64,000 nucleotides of DNA, taken from contig OY744462.1 in NCBI GenBank assembly GCA_963556145.1, positions 7,564,001-7,628,000 on the forward strand. Reading direction: 5' to 3'. How positions within the stretch are numbered: position 1 is the first letter of the stretch; each line of letters begins with the position of its first letter. Made by a program: the position numbers and the translations under genes. Source of the stretch: Hygrocybe punicea (lineage: Eukaryota; Basidiomycota; Agaricomycetes; Agaricales; Hygrophoraceae). Of the stretch, positions 23,578 to 35,207 are shown in pieces. Below the pieces are notes generated by a model that was not told the origin of the DNA, made no database searches, and saw nothing but the letters and a program-made list of their open reading frames with translations.

Positions 23578-25780
23578 TTAATAATCGGAGCCCGTAACGG
23601 AGCCGAAAATTTTGAAAAATAATCCAACCGCAACCACGACTCCACAGATAGTTATCGCCCTTTCCTCCAGCATTGTCACTAGCAGCTGCAAGAATTGGTT
23701 AAAACTGGTTTGTGCGGTCTTTACAAAGCCTCGCAACATCACTAATGAGACCGACCAGGGCTCGTTTCCAGCAACCTTGGCAACAGAAATCCAGGCCAAC
23801 AATTCTAATCGCTCACCACGGCGTTAGACGTTATGCGACGGAGTCAGGTAGATGGTCAGAAGTGAAGCTCGAGTCTCAGTTGCTGCAAGATGTGCACTCA
23901 GAGTTCCGAAGTATTCACTACCAATCTCCAATCAACTCGCGTGACCTAGATCATAGTAGATGGGGATGCTTACCTTGACGTGAGTAAACATATCTTCTAA
24001 TTGGCAATAAAGGGACCTGCGCAAAAACACGATTTTCCACAATCAGCAGTGCAATGCCTTCGTGCAATGGAAATCTTCTACTCTGGCGAAAGAAGGAATA
24101 AAAGGATTATTCAGGAAGCCCTTCACGCCGTAACGGCCACACTATCGTGTACCTACTAGTACCTCCAAGATATCCGAACAGGAGTACACTATCGTGTACC
24201 TACTAGTACCTCCCAAGACATTCCTGTTCGGATGTGTCAGGACGCACCTGACTCGGGCCTGTGAGTTTGAAGCCCTATATACTCTTATCGCGACATTGAC
24301 TCAAGAAAAGGCAAGGTTCCCAGCCAACTTACAACGCACACCGACGTGATGATTGCCCAGTAGTCTCCAGGGAGCAAACTATATACCGATGAACCGGATA
24401 TCATTGATGTACTCGAATTGTGCTGTTACATACCAAATTCCCATGAGCAGGGACCATTTTATTAGATTCCGTTCATCAACTTTCAACTTTCTGTGTGAAC
24501 GTCAACGATATCTGATATCGGATGCCTGCCTGCAATAAGTATTGACAATTGGTTTCTGGTAAGGAGTTCGGCGGGTATAGATGTTGAAGGTACCTGCAGA
24601 ACCCAACAACGTTAATGGGATATATAGGAAGATCCAGGTAAGTTTTGTCCAAATCTTCGCTTCGATGAGAGATCCGGAGTGGTTTGCGTCCGCAAAAATC
24701 TGCATGTCAGGACCCCAAATTTTGCGCTCCCGAAAAGAATCTGCGTTGGGGGGATCATATTGCCTCATGCTGAACACCAGAATCATAGGCCTCGTAGGAC
24801 TTGCTCGAATGCGATGGAGCAGACGACCTGGATACCCGCTTCATAGGTTCTAGTGGTCCTAACATGAACCTGACAGAGACAAGGTAAGAACGTACCAGCA
24901 TGATTGGTTAAACAGATTCTTAATAACGTTGAAAATGCGGGTGGTTTTGGAACCCAAAGTCACTCTTGAAGCATAACCATAATCCAAAGTCGAAGCGGTT
25001 GCCGCCTGGCAGGGCTGACCGCGGACCCGTTCGGAGCATGTCCCCCAACAACTTGGTGTCTGACTGCTCATCGTGTGGGTGGAACCCGATTAGAATCAAG
25101 GGGGGGATCCACACGGTCAAGAATGAAACCACACCGATGCAGAAGGGACTGTGGAACCAACACTTTCGTGGAAACCTCAAGCTCCTGACCGTCAGGATCC
25201 CTAAGGCTGGGGCGTGGGCATTTCCCTTTTGTCTTGACCAAGGTAAATGTTTTTGACCAGGCAGACAACAGGGAACGAGACGACGGAGGTGTCACAATGC
25301 CCAGGCCCTCAGGCCTCAGCTTTGGAAGAGTAAACGACACGGTGATGAGAAAGCGACGTTCCGGGGCGACTCGCAGAGGCTTGGCTGCCCGAGTAAGGCC
25401 GCTAGCGAAAGACCAGCCAGGAGATTTCAGATTTCAAGGCAGGCCTGGGGTCCAAAAGTGCGGAAGCAAAAACATCTTCTTAAGCGTTCGGAATTATTAA
25501 TAAATGGTGGCGCGTAGCGGTCGTAATGGGATAGTTGCCGAGTGAATGACGGCAGGTGAGAGCATACCAGCCAGTATAGTCAGTCACGCAAAAAGGTGGA
25601 CGCTGTCATCAGTCTCATTTACCACTTGTTATATAGCTGGGTATCCAGCAAGCCATACGATTACCGTTTGTCCACCATCCCATGGGTATTGTGCATTTCC
25701 ATAGGAGCACTCACGGGCCTCCTGGACTTGCCTGGCACGAAGCACGTATTCATGGCTGTTTGGAACAGAATTACTCATTG
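23578..25780 (-). CDS. Putative multi-exon integral membrane protein, family unknown
   Basis: Several coding-like blocks follow one another on the minus strand. 25780-25660 is a probable first exon (MSNSVPNSHEY, then AQYPWDGGQT before GTAATC). 25430-25150 is a basic region (FTLPKLRPEGLGIV). 25160-24950 has a membrane segment (FCIGVVSFLTVWIPPLILIG). 24786-24590 has FRERKIWGPDMQIF and membrane segment LTWIFLYIPLTLLGSAG. 23802-23578 ends with AITICGVVVAVGLFFKIFGS near the C-terminus. Each block is open and ends near plausible splice sites, but I could not verify every junction, so the coordinates are an envelope. The architecture of several membrane segments around acidic/aromatic loops resembles uncharacterised basidiomycete membrane proteins. 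Confidence 0.45.
24136..24235. repeat. Short direct and inverted repeats
   Basis: ACACTATCGTGTACCTACTAG (with TACCTCC) occurs twice in direct orientation, about 50 bp apart. CCGAACAGGA (near 24174) and TCCTGTTCGG (near 24227) form an inverted pair around the second copy. It looks like a small insertion footprint within the putative membrane-protein gene. Confidence 0.55.
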
Positions 25781-26003
25781 AAGCTTAATAGCGATTGAAG
25801 TTCGATTCAAGTCACGAAATTTTGAGAACTTGATACATGTCGTCTCTACCTGATTGAGTGCTTGACCTTGCTCGCCAACGGTTAGATGTGTGAAATGGTG
25901 AAACGGTGAAACCCCCTATAATATTTTTCAACTACTGTTGACATGCCATCAGCACAGGCTCTAATAGATCTAATAACTTGAAGTTGTCCCTGAATTGTTA
26001 CTC

Positions 26004-26010
26004 TATAAAA
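26004..26010 (+). promoter_or_regulatory. TATA box of secreted-protein gene 1
   Basis: TATAAAA lies 101 bp before the start codon. The surrounding sequence (CTATAAAAGTGTC, then CTCTCTCTCGAATYCCCCAGAGC) is repeated before the paralogue at 28428, so promoter and leader were duplicated with the gene. A CT-rich initiator stretch follows. Confidence 0.65.
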
Positions 26011-26104
26011 GTGTCGGCGCTCTCTCTCGAATCCCCCAGAGCTGGTCTCTCAAACACACTCACGACATTGACACGAACCCTCTCAGAGTCTTTCCATCAG
26101 AACC

Positions 26105-27006
26105 ATGCGTTTCACTTCGTTCTTCGCTGGCCTCAGCATTACCTTCACGTCTGCGATGCTCGTGATCTCTGCCCCCCTCCTGGTAAGCAGCTATCCGTGC
26201 CACCGGCAGAATCCTTCCAGAGTTATCTCTCACCATGGCGTGTAGGTTAGGGACATCCACGCAGGTCCAAATCATCTGACCATAAGGAGGTGCGTTCTTT
26301 CAACATCTGGACCTGTCCCCACAAATCTCATTGCCGACAGCAGCATCCCGCTCTTGACGAAGCGGTCAATCCCGGTTGTAAGTAGCACGTATTCTGGCAT
26401 ATAAAACCCAGAGCTCAATCCTGCTTCCTCGCACCTACTTCTCTTGCAGGGGCCACCACCCCCGCCAAGCCGAAGTGTGACTTGGGCCGATCGCCAAAAC
26501 CCCAACGGCATTCTTCCCGACGGCACCTCATCCTCATCCCCACCTCCATCTCATATCAATGATGATTATATGCCCCTTGGCCGGGTCCGAACTCCAACAC
26601 CGGTAATTAATACTCACATAACAAACCCCAAATGTTTCCCTCTCACATTTTCCTTCACAGGCCCCATCTCTCAACGTCAATCACCCCGGCGGCACACCCT
26701 CACCTGAGTCTGGGCAGGTTCTTCGATCTCAAGCTCCGTCTCCGCCTGAGTTTCCGCCTCCACTTCTGGTAATTAATACTCACATAACCAAGCCCAAATG
26801 TTTCCCACTCACATTTTCCTTCACAGGGGGACAACCAGCGTTTGGCTGTTGATTCTTCGTCTCCGTCTCCCAACGGCCGAGCTGGCATCGGGTACAACGG
26901 CCAGTCCCACCCTCCTCGATCTCAACCTCTCATCAATGGTAATGGTCGCCTGCGATCACCGCCACCGTCATCTCCTCGGTCACTTCAGTCTTTACCGCCT
27001 CGCTAG
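26105..27006 (+). CDS. Small secreted Pro/Ser-rich protein, paralogue 1
   Basis: Six exons join perfectly in frame: 26105-26182, 26246-26289, 26341-26377, 26450-26602, 26661-26768, 26827-27006 (199 residues). The start MRFTSFFAGLSITFTSAMLV with ISAPLL is a clear signal peptide. The mature part has a short basic segment (LTKRSIPV, with a KR that could be a Kex2 processing site) and then low-complexity Pro/Ser/Asn-rich repeats with no cysteine pattern. The gene is not a hydrophobin and I recognise no family. The last two introns are near-identical in sequence (GTAATTAATACTCACATAAC...TTCCTTCACAG), suggesting internal exon-intron duplication. It is followed 1.5 kb downstream by a same-strand paralogue. 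Confidence 0.8.
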
Positions 27007-27049
27007 CCACCGACACCCGAAGCCTGAGAAGCTTCAGACATCACAGCCA

Positions 27050-28420
27050 CAGGAAAGAAGGATGTAGCTCAGGAGAGCATTGAGGTGGAAGGGAGCTGTG
27101 GTGTGATGCACTGAAGACTTTGTTTACCCGTTCTTATGGCTGTGTCTTATAGAAACCGCACTTGTAGTCTCTAATCAAGGCTTTATCAAGCGCCTCTCCG
27201 TTTTTTGTGCCCTGAAACAGCGGCAAGGCCCGGAATTTGATAAGTATGAGAAGAAACGGTGCGGTGATAAAAGCTAAAGGAAATTGATAAGGGAGAGGAG
27301 AAAAAGGTGTGGAGTAAAAGAAAGGTCCGAGGCACGATGAGAAGTAAAACGTGTCCGAGTGTAGGGAAGAAACAGCAGCAGAAAGGAGGCAAAAGGTCCG
27401 ATAAAAAGAAGGAAAAGTGAGATGAAGGAGTGAACCTGAGAGGGTGATGATGAGCACCGGGGGAGGTCAGCGCCACGCAAACAAGAAGGCGGCTTGTAGC
27501 ATCGGGTGCTTGCGGATGTCGATCTGCCAAGCATCAGAGGTCACTGGCCGATGCATTGGATCAGGTAAGGTGGGACACCTGCAGAAGCGAGGTCAGTGGC
27601 ACCGCCGGAGCGGAGAGAGTGGCGACCGATAGTCTGTCGCACTAAGGATTATTATTATATAAAAAGTGACCAAGTTGAAGTTTCGGAGGGATTACTATAG
27701 CTTTTGTTGCTCTTAGTCGCCTTAGTCATTTTAAGTCGGGCAAAGCTCGTTTAAAGGTTGACTAAGCTTATGTAAATGACGACTAAGGCGAACTGTTTTC
27801 CTGATGTGCTGTCGTACCTACGTAGAACTAGGTATTTTATATAGCCCTGCCTAACAACCTAATATATCAGGTCTATGTGGTCGTGCTACGACAATTCGAA
27901 ATGATGAAACGGGGGGGCTATAGCCTGAGACCATATGCTAAGCAACTTGAAACCGTAATACGAGGTATTGGCGGTACCTCCGTTACTACACGCACAAAGT
28001 GGCATTAATCAAGAATTGTGATACATTCTCACCACCCATTTTGATGCCAGAAGAACCTGGCGTGAAGTATACCACCAGAGTACTATGCTGGCACCGACTT
28101 TTTTGGCTCAACTGGTTATTCAAGGCTTCCCGCAAAGCCTCTAGCCACTATCGCCGGGGAAAAAGCCAGATCCGGGACAGTCCTGAATTTTCTGGTTCTT
28201 TGGGCAGTATCACGTCCCTTCATACTATCCGTACAATATGAGGACTGATTGTTGGGAGAATACCCGCCTTGTATTGGTTATTATCATTGCCTCAAGTTTC
28301 CACCTGCTATTCCCACTGGCAACTGTCCATACTATTTCACCGTTGACACGCCATCAGCACAGACTCTTGCCCCCACCCTGGATCACCCAACGAATTGGCG
28401 AATCGTTACCCGGCCCTCGT
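27050..28420. other. Intergenic region between the secreted-protein paralogues
   Basis: The 3' flank to about 27105 (GCTTCAGACATCACAGCCAC, GGTGGAAGGGAGCTGTGGT) is shared with the second gene. 27240-27430 is purine-rich with long pyrimidine-strand open frames that are artefacts. 27705-27795 holds an imperfect inverted repeat around GTCGCCTTAGTCAT and ATGACGACTAAGGCGA, a likely MITE remnant. No gene is supported. Confidence 0.45.
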
Positions 28421-28427
28421 CTTCGCC

Positions 28428-28434
28428 TATAAAA
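28428..28434 (+). promoter_or_regulatory. TATA box of secreted-protein gene 2
   Basis: TATAAAA lies 99 bp before the start codon, in the same context as the box at 26004. Homology of the two promoters begins upstream near GTTGACAYGCCATCAGCACAG. Confidence 0.65.
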
Positions 28435-28526
28435 GTGTCAGCACTCTCTCTCTCGAATTCCCCAGAGCTGGTCTCTCAAACACACTCACGACACTGACAC
28501 GAACCCACACTCTTTCCATCTGAACC

Positions 28527-29283
28527 ATGCGTTTCACTTCGTTCTTCGCAGGCCTCACCATTGCCTTCACTCCTGTGATGCTCGCGATCTCTGCCCCCCT
28601 CCTGGTAAGCAGCCATCCGTGCCACCGGCATAATCCTTCCAGAGTGATCTTTCACTCCCATGGCGTGTAGGTTAGGGACATCCACGCAGATCCAAATGAT
28701 CTGATCAGAAGGAGGTGCGTTCTTTCAACATCTGGACCTGTCCCCACATTCTGACAATACAACAAATCTCATTGCCGACAGCAGCATCCCGCTCTTGACG
28801 AAGCGGTCAATCTCGGTTGTAAGTAGCACGTATTCTGGCATATAAAACCTAGAGCTCAATCCTGCTTATTCGCACTCTTACAGGGACCATCCACGCCTCA
28901 GGCTAATAATCCCCCCAGCATTATTGTCACCGAACCCGGATCCACACCCGGATCCCCACCCGGATCCCCAACCCAAGTTTCTCGGGCTGAGATTCCGCCT
29001 CATCCCAATGGCGCTTCGACCAACAGCCCCGTAACCTCCCAAACTGGATTTCTGTCACCGCCTAACTCTAGGTCCGAGGCACCTGAGGTAATTCACATAA
29101 CAAACCCCAAATGTTTCCCTCTCAACATTTTCTTCACAGCTTCCCGACCCTGGCCCCACGCCGCACAACGGTCTCAATGGTGTACATGAATATCCATCTC
29201 CAACTCCGGCTCAGCAGCCACCAACTCCGGCTCAGCAGCCACCACGACGAAGTCGGGCTCATTCTCCGCCTCCTAGAACTTGA
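28527..29283 (+). CDS. Small secreted Pro/Ser-rich protein, paralogue 2
   Basis: Five exons in frame: 28527-28604, 28671-28714, 28782-28818, 28884-29087, 29140-29283 (168 residues). Exons 1-3 and the first introns are nearly identical to paralogue 1 (signal peptide MRFTSFFAGLTIAFTPVML; LLTKRSISV), while exons 4-5 share only composition and scattered words. It has a short internal repeat GSTPGSPPGSP and two copies of PTPAQQPP near the C-terminus, and ends in a basic RRSRAHSPPPRT. Strong 5' and promoter conservation with a rapidly changed 3' half suggests a diversifying secreted family. Function unknown. Confidence 0.8.
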
Positions 29284-29389
29284 AGACTGAGAAGCTTCAG
29301 ACATCACAGCCACTGATGAGCGGAAAGAAGGATGTAGCTCAGGGTGGAGCATTGAGGTGGAAGGGAGCTGTGGTACTGAAGACTTTGTT

Positions 29390-31300
29390 TACTTACGGAT
29401 GGAATGCAAATATTTCTGATTCGGATTGGCTTCGAAGATTCGAAGATATCCAAGTTTAATATTTGTATACCAAAACTTGCACTAAGTAACAGTCTGTATC
29501 ACCGTTTGGTCAGTATGGGTGATAGTTCAAGTTGTTGCAGCGTGATTTTGTCGCACCCATTCAAGTTCCTATAGGTCGTTCCAAGCGTTGCAAAAGCCAT
29601 GACCTCACTAACGAAGTCTCTGCCAGTCGGGCAGTGCTAGTTGACCCGATAGCGGCTGTTGTACCAGGCCTCTGGACCCCGGCCCGGAGGCTGTTCGGGC
29701 AACAATGCTTGGCGCCAATGCTGCGGCGGTGTTAGGTTCCTGATTCCTGACCAGTAAGTATAGTACTAGTACTAGTACTTAGTACGTACTTGTGCTTGTT
29801 GGACGTTCACCAGACAACGAGGCTTTGGGTTATGATGATGAACAGCATTTTCAGGATATGAAAACGATAACAGTTGTGTGTGTGTCCCGTAACAAGCGCT
29901 GCTGCCGCGCCCATGAGGTATGGCGGAAGGAAATGATAATCCGAGTCTACATCATGCATCAAAGCCAGGCCCAGGATGGCGCATGTCCGTAAACAGTAAA
30001 CTGTATATCAAAACGATCTTGGTTGAGTTTCTGCAGGCTTTTGCCAGCGTGTCAGTACGAACAGTTGCCAAGGCGACCCAAAGTCCATCAGCAAATCGGC
30101 AAAATGTTCTCAGCAACTTTTCGGGTCTGGTTGGTCTGGCTCAGACCCCCAGACCATTTCAGACCTACAGACCCTTTTGGCTTCCTCAACTTATCTTATG
30201 ACGGTAGACATTTATTAATGATCATATAATTGAACGTTGAACGAATGTAAGTTAGCTATAGCTATGAATCATGTCGTCTTATATTTAAATTTAATGGTCC
30301 GTGCGGCTTTCAACCGTGCGAATGTCTGAGTGAATACATTTTGCCAAAGTTAAAATCACCACTTGCGGTCGTCGTCCTGCCCAGTTGAGAGTGGTATTTT
30401 TTCATTCTTTTGTGAAGTTCAAACTCAACAGATGTTGCAGGCTCAGCGCTCAGAGGTTGTGCCAGGTATTGTTTGGAACTCGACATATCAACACTACCAT
30501 TGAGACGAGATCACGTAGGTATATGTTTTTATGTGTTTCAATTACTGCTCAATCCTTTCGCCTCCCTTTACTGCTAGCATCAGTTTGGGTTTATATCACA
30601 GATGGAGTCCCGCAGTCAAGCTACAGATGCACATATATGTCCACACCCACCATGGAGACGTGGGGCACCAACAGTGAGTTGTAGTGCCTGGCCCAGCCTG
30701 AGATCTAAAAGCCAGAGCCACGCCATCAGGCCATGACTTTTTGTAGAGGTATGTGGACTGCATTTACCTGAAGTATTGTAGCTAAATTTTGCTCAAGACA
30801 GCGGACTACACACGCGATCTGTGATTGGTGTGACCACTCACCAACAACCAACGACCAACAACGACCAACAACGGCCAATGACTAACAACGGCCAACAACG
30901 AATGCCATGACCATCCAATTGCAAGAGAACAAGCACCGGTGGGATGGTGTCCATCACCTGCTGCCAAAGCTACGTGTTTTTAAAATTTTAACTCAGGCTA
31001 CTCACAGGATATGTAAGCCACACGCAACCACCACCACTCGGACTCGTGTCCCCGACTTCAACCACTAACACTATGCGCCATATGGTGAGGCACTGGATTC
31101 CAAACGAGCGAATGGGATGGTGCCTGAAAGGTATGTTTTTCAATATAATCTATGACTTCTACTACTGCACTAGAATCACCACCACCAACCAACCTCGACC
31201 ACGACGATCGCCTTATCTTTGGACCCCCAAATGATGTGGGCACACACACCACGACGACATGCACCACGACGACACACCATGACGACACGCCCCCGCTGCC
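29390..31300. other. Gene-free region
   Basis: No coding region is supported. Noted items: a (TAGTAC)n tract at 29759-29785; a GGTCTG/CAGACC cluster at 30120-30175 resembling the one at 32300-32450; and AACAACGACC tandem words at 30845-30905. Confidence 0.4.
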
Positions 31301-31308
31301 TTCAAATC

Positions 31309-31365
31309 ACCTCACAAACACGCATACGTCCACGTCAATTGACATGTGCACAACGTTTGTGAGGT
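31309..31365. repeat. Dispersed palindrome, copy E
   Basis: Left arm ACCTCACAAA (31309), core ACGTCAATTGACAT (GTCAATTGAC at 31334-31343) and right arm TTTGTGAGGT ending 31365. The arms carry matched changes (CAAA/TTTG), preserving the dyad. Upstream are CACGACGACA tandem words and GATGTGGGCACACACACC, possibly a decayed copy of the second module. Confidence 0.7.
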
Positions 31366-32559
31366 GTAAAAGGACCCGGAGAGCCGAGCATGTCTATCCT
31401 GACGCGTTTGACTCTCCAGAACAGCATACCCCACACAAAAACCGCAGTTTCATGGTGGAACTGCAGTTAAATGGCTAACAGTGACCAGCAGAGGACGACA
31501 AGTCCAGTGACAATGGGAGCTGGCACCCCCACCTCAGTATGTTTTTACTTTTTCTCTCTTCTCCCCCCATTTACTGACTAACTACGGCTCAACATCCACA
31601 CCACAATGCCCACAGCGAAAAGGATCCACGGCATCCGACTGCAGACAATGGCAATGCGGAGACTGGCTGTGGATGTAGTGATGGTAAAGGTACGACTTTT
31701 TTGCATATGTTACTGATGCACATCATGCCCATGTCGACATGAACACATGGAATGACACCCAAGCTGAAATGCCAGGCGCCGAATGCGACAGACAAACATT
31801 ACGGATATGAATTGGGTGAAGTCGATCAATATGTATGAGCGCTTATATACTTAAAAACATACAACCAGATATCAACGGCCTCGTTGGGAACAGATTACCC
31901 GTCAAAATCCCTCAGGTCGTTGTCAAATGGCTAACTTTCTTCACGTCGTTGCCCTTATCCCTGCTGCGGGATCCGCCATCTTCAGTCTTTTGGCCCATGT
32001 CGGAGATGGCTATGACCTGCTTCAGCACCTGTATATCTGGATTTGCAGCAGTTGCTGCTCGCATTCATCTTTGATCTTGCCCTCTTCCTCGCCAGAACCT
32101 GCATCAATGCTGTCCCCGGGGGCTCTGCTACTATTGGCCATCCGGCCCACATTAGCCGCATGGGTACTTCTCTTCTTCAGCGGATGTTTCGACATGCTTG
32201 GTAGGTGTTGCGTCTCCAATTGCACCCCAAGGAACAACTGGGGCGCCCATAATTTAGAAGCACAGAATTGATTTGCAATGAATTTATTGTTTTTCTTCTG
32301 TTCTGCATGGTCTGAGATTGGTCTGGAGATGGTCTGGTCCAGACAGCACTGTCTGGTGGTGGTCTGACGAATTGTGAATCTAACATCAGGGTCTGGGAGA
32401 TTCTCCGGTCTGGGATGGTCTGGGCCAGACCCCCCCAGACCCTACAGACATATTGTCAATTTGCTGATGTCTGCGGTATTGCAAACCCCTCAGGTATTTG
32501 TAGTGGTTGGAACTTGGAAGCGAATTGTTGAGCCCCTATCTTGTAATTGCCTTATTGGC

Positions 32560-32593
<34 letters not shown>

Positions 32594-32754
32594 AAAAGGA
32601 ACAATGAAACAACGCCCGGCAACACGTTCTTTGGTCGGAGGTGGCGCGGTGACGACCGTCAAAGGACCTTTTATGCCTGGAACGCGTATCGTGGCTCGCC
32701 ATTCTTCTTCATTCACCCACCACCCGACTTCATGATCTTCTCAGTCGCCCAGCT
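31366..32754. other. Gene-free region with simple repeats
   Basis: The main repeats are a cluster of GGTCTG/CAGACC motifs at 32305-32450 with internal dyads (GGTCTGGTCCAGAC, GGTCTGGGCCAGACC) and an (ATT)n microsatellite at about 32557-32590. No gene supported. Confidence 0.45.
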
Positions 32755-32860
32755 GCGACTCACCTTAGGCAGGACTTCAGGGAGGTTCCCACGGCCTTCA
32801 AGGGGGGGTTCTTATGTGATGGGAAAGTGGCCTTAGAGGCCTGGCTCTCGAGAGCTTCTG
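32755..32860 (-). repeat. Left copy of a long-range inverted repeat (pairs with 37345-37452)
   Basis: About 100 bp are shared in inverted orientation with 37345-37452 (GGTTCCCACGGCCTYCAAGG, GGGGTTCTTRTGTGA). On the minus strand it encodes QASKATFPSHKNPP and AVGTSLKSCL; the partner encodes the same peptide with conservative changes. This suggests two remnants of one coding sequence rather than pure structural arms. Confidence 0.6.
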
Positions 32861-33004
32861 CAATACATTTCCTGATCAGTACTAATTTGTGCCTGCTGCC
32901 GGAAACCATACCTGCAGTGGGTCTTGGGCAACCCAACCATTTGGGCACGGTTTCATGGCCAAACCGCGGGTGGGGGCACACCCCCACCAATTAGGCATTC
33001 CATT

Positions 33005-33059
33005 ACCTCGTGAGGGTGGCTGGCCATGTCAATTGACAAGGGCCTGGCCCTGGTGAGGT
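33005..33059. repeat. Dispersed palindrome, copy F
   Basis: Left arm ACCTCGTGAG (33005), core ATGTCAATTGACAA (GTCAATTGAC at 33028-33037) and right arm CTGGTGAGGT ending at 33059. It is followed at once by copy G in tandem. Confidence 0.7.
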
Positions 33060-33075
33060 ATGTTTTGCCTTCCTC

Positions 33076-33130
33076 ACCTTGCGAGGGTGGCCACCAACGT
33101 CAATTGACATGGGCCTGGCCCTCGCGAGGT
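33076..33130. repeat. Dispersed palindrome, copy G
   Basis: Left arm ACCTTGCGAG (33076), core ACGTCAATTGACAT (GTCAATTGAC at 33099-33108) and right arm CCTCGCGAGGT ending at 33130. Followed by a GGTGCTGGT triplet tract (33138-33180). Confidence 0.72.
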
Positions 33131-33313
33131 ACTTGGGGGTGGTGCCGGTGCTGGTGCTGGTGCTGGTACTGGTGCTGGCCCCTCTTTGTTACCCTCATTG
33201 CCGTCACCTCGAAGGCACAAGATGCACATCATTCTATGTGCACTTGTGTTCACAAGGTAACCAAGGAGGAGGAGGGAGTAAGTGGATGGCAAAAGTAGAT
33301 AGAAAAAAACATA

Positions 33314-33353
33314 CCTGGGCTGGAGTGTGGGCACACCACACCTCTGACCCAGC
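33314..33353. repeat. Second conserved hairpin module (copy near palindrome G)
   Basis: CCTGGGCTGG...GTGTGGGCACACCACAC...GACCCAGC with flanks ATACCTGGGC and AGCTTTCC. It has the same spacing logic and orientation relative to palindrome G as the copy at 10640 has to C. Confidence 0.6.
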
Positions 33354-33409
33354 TTTCCATGCTCCCCGTCGTCGTTATCGGCGCAGTCATTGTCGCGGCA
33401 GTTGTTGAT

Positions 33410-33740
33410 CGGAGAGCAGAGAGGGAGACAGAGTGGAGGGAGGACAGAGAGCGGGGAGGAGACAGTGTGGGGTGAGGAGAGAGAGGGGGCAGAGGGTTGA
33501 AGAAATGGCGGGGAGGAATTGAGAGTGGGGAGAGAGAATGGAGAGAGAATGGGACAGTGGGGAGTGGAAATGCGGGGATGGAGAGAGGGAGAGTGCTGGT
33601 GGGGGAGGTGTAGTAGAGGAGTGCAGGGAGGCGAATGGGAGGGAGAGAGAGGGCGGGGAGGAGGGAAAGTGTGTGGGACCAAGGCGAGAGTGTGTGGGAC
33701 CGAGGCGAGAGTAGGGACAGGGAGAGTGGGCAGGTAGAGG
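33410..33740. repeat. GA-rich purine tract
   Basis: About 330 bp of GGAGAGAGA-type purine-rich sequence. Its complement-like counterpart (CT-rich) lies at 34650-35140. Open frames in it are composition artefacts. Confidence 0.7.
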
Positions 33741-34649
33741 TGAGTGAGTGAACAGGGAGAGGGAGAGTGGATGGATACCGTTGTGTTACTGTCGTTCCTG
33801 CTGTTCCCCTCTTCATTGTCGTCTGTGTTCTTGTCGTCGTCCTTTCCCTCCTTGTCGTCTCTGTCACCATCGGTGGCATCCTCTTTTTCCTCGTTGCCTT
33901 CATTGCCTCGTCGTCCTTGCTTCCACTGGTTGTGTTCTCAGAAAAAAGCGAGTGGGGTTGTGGTCGGATGAGGGTGCAAACAGCTCCCACAAGGAAGTGA
34001 GAGGTAGAACACGAGAGTCACTGGAGAAACTCACCGAGCAAATATTTGTCGTACTAGTACCGCTAACTTGAAGTTCAGTCACGAGTTTGGTTAGCAGAGA
34101 CCATCGGATGCACTAACCTACCAATGTTGTGGAACCTCCAAGTAATATCGAGTGCAAGCGTGAGTGGCAGTGAGTGCTGAATGTCTCAGTATTTTTCTCT
34201 TGATTTTTGATGCAGTGGTTGTTGTATATGTGAATTTTCATAGTCAGTGCACCGTTAAACAAACTCTCATTGGTTGATCATCACCGCCAATCTCTGACAC
34301 CTCTCCCGGACCTCTCCCGGACCTCTCCGGCTGCCTCTCCCCACCTCTAGCTGCTATACCTCACGTTGCAGTCAGTCAGATCATCTGACTGTCAGATGAT
34401 CGTTGTCAATCAATGATCAACAAACTGCGTCGCGTTCTCTTCTTGTCACGCCTCTCTCTTTCACCCACACTTCCTGTAAGTCCCTTTTGCCTTTCAATCA
34501 TTCTGCCAAAACTAATGCCTGAAAAGAGGTTTTCAGAGGTGAGAGAATGGCCATGATGAGGACACCATGGAAGAAGAGGACGACAATGAGGATGATGATG
34601 ACAAAGAGGAGGAGGATGAGCAAGGAGGAACACAATGGCCAGTTCTCCC

Positions 34650-35140
34650 TGTTCTCTCTATTTCTCCTCCCCATCTCCTCCACACACACTCTCCCCATTC
34701 CTTCTATATCTCCCTGCTCCTCCACTCCCACTCTCTCTTCCCTCCCTGCCCTCTCTCTCCATCCCCCCCCACACACCGTCTTCTCTCCACGCTCTCTTTA
34801 TCCTCCCCGCTCTCTCTTCCCTCCCTTCTCGATCTCCCTGCTCTCCCTCTCCCTAATGCCTCCCTCTCTACTCCTTCCCACTCCCTCCCTCTCCGCTCTC
34901 TGTCCCTCTCTGTCCCCTCTCTGTCCCCTCTCTGTTCCCCTCTCTCCCCTCCCTGTCTTTCTCTCCGCTCCCTCTTCACCCTCCCCGTTCCCTCTCTCCT
35001 CCCTACTCTCTCCTCCCCTCTCTCTCTCCCCTCTCTCTCCCCTCTCTCCCCCTTCTCCTCCACCCCCGTGCTCTCTCTCTCCTGTCCATTCCCTATCTCT
35101 CCCTGCACCCCCACTCTCCCACTCCTCCAGGCTAGACTGT
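34650..35140. repeat. CT-rich pyrimidine tract
   Basis: About 490 bp of CCCTCTCTCC-type sequence, the inverted counterpart of the GA tract. Just inside each tract are further mirrored words (CTTGTCGTC... at 33780-33930 versus GACGACAATGAGGATGATG at 34575-34610). Together they form a rough 1.8-kb inverted arrangement centred near 34.2-34.3 kb. Long Ser/Pro/Leu frames are artefacts. Confidence 0.7.
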
Positions 35141-35207
35141 CCACGGTATGTTCGACGCAACAGGGGTGTCACGAGGTGTGAGGTGCGAGGGCTGGAGGGC
35201 ATCTGGC

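Noticed and set aside
24120..24240. CRISPR-like direct repeats
   Set aside because: Only two copies, eukaryotic context, and better explained as a small insertion or duplication footprint.
27134..27534. Overlapping minus-strand frames of about 110 codons
   Set aside because: Pyrimidine-strand artefacts of a purine-rich intergenic block between the two secreted-protein genes.
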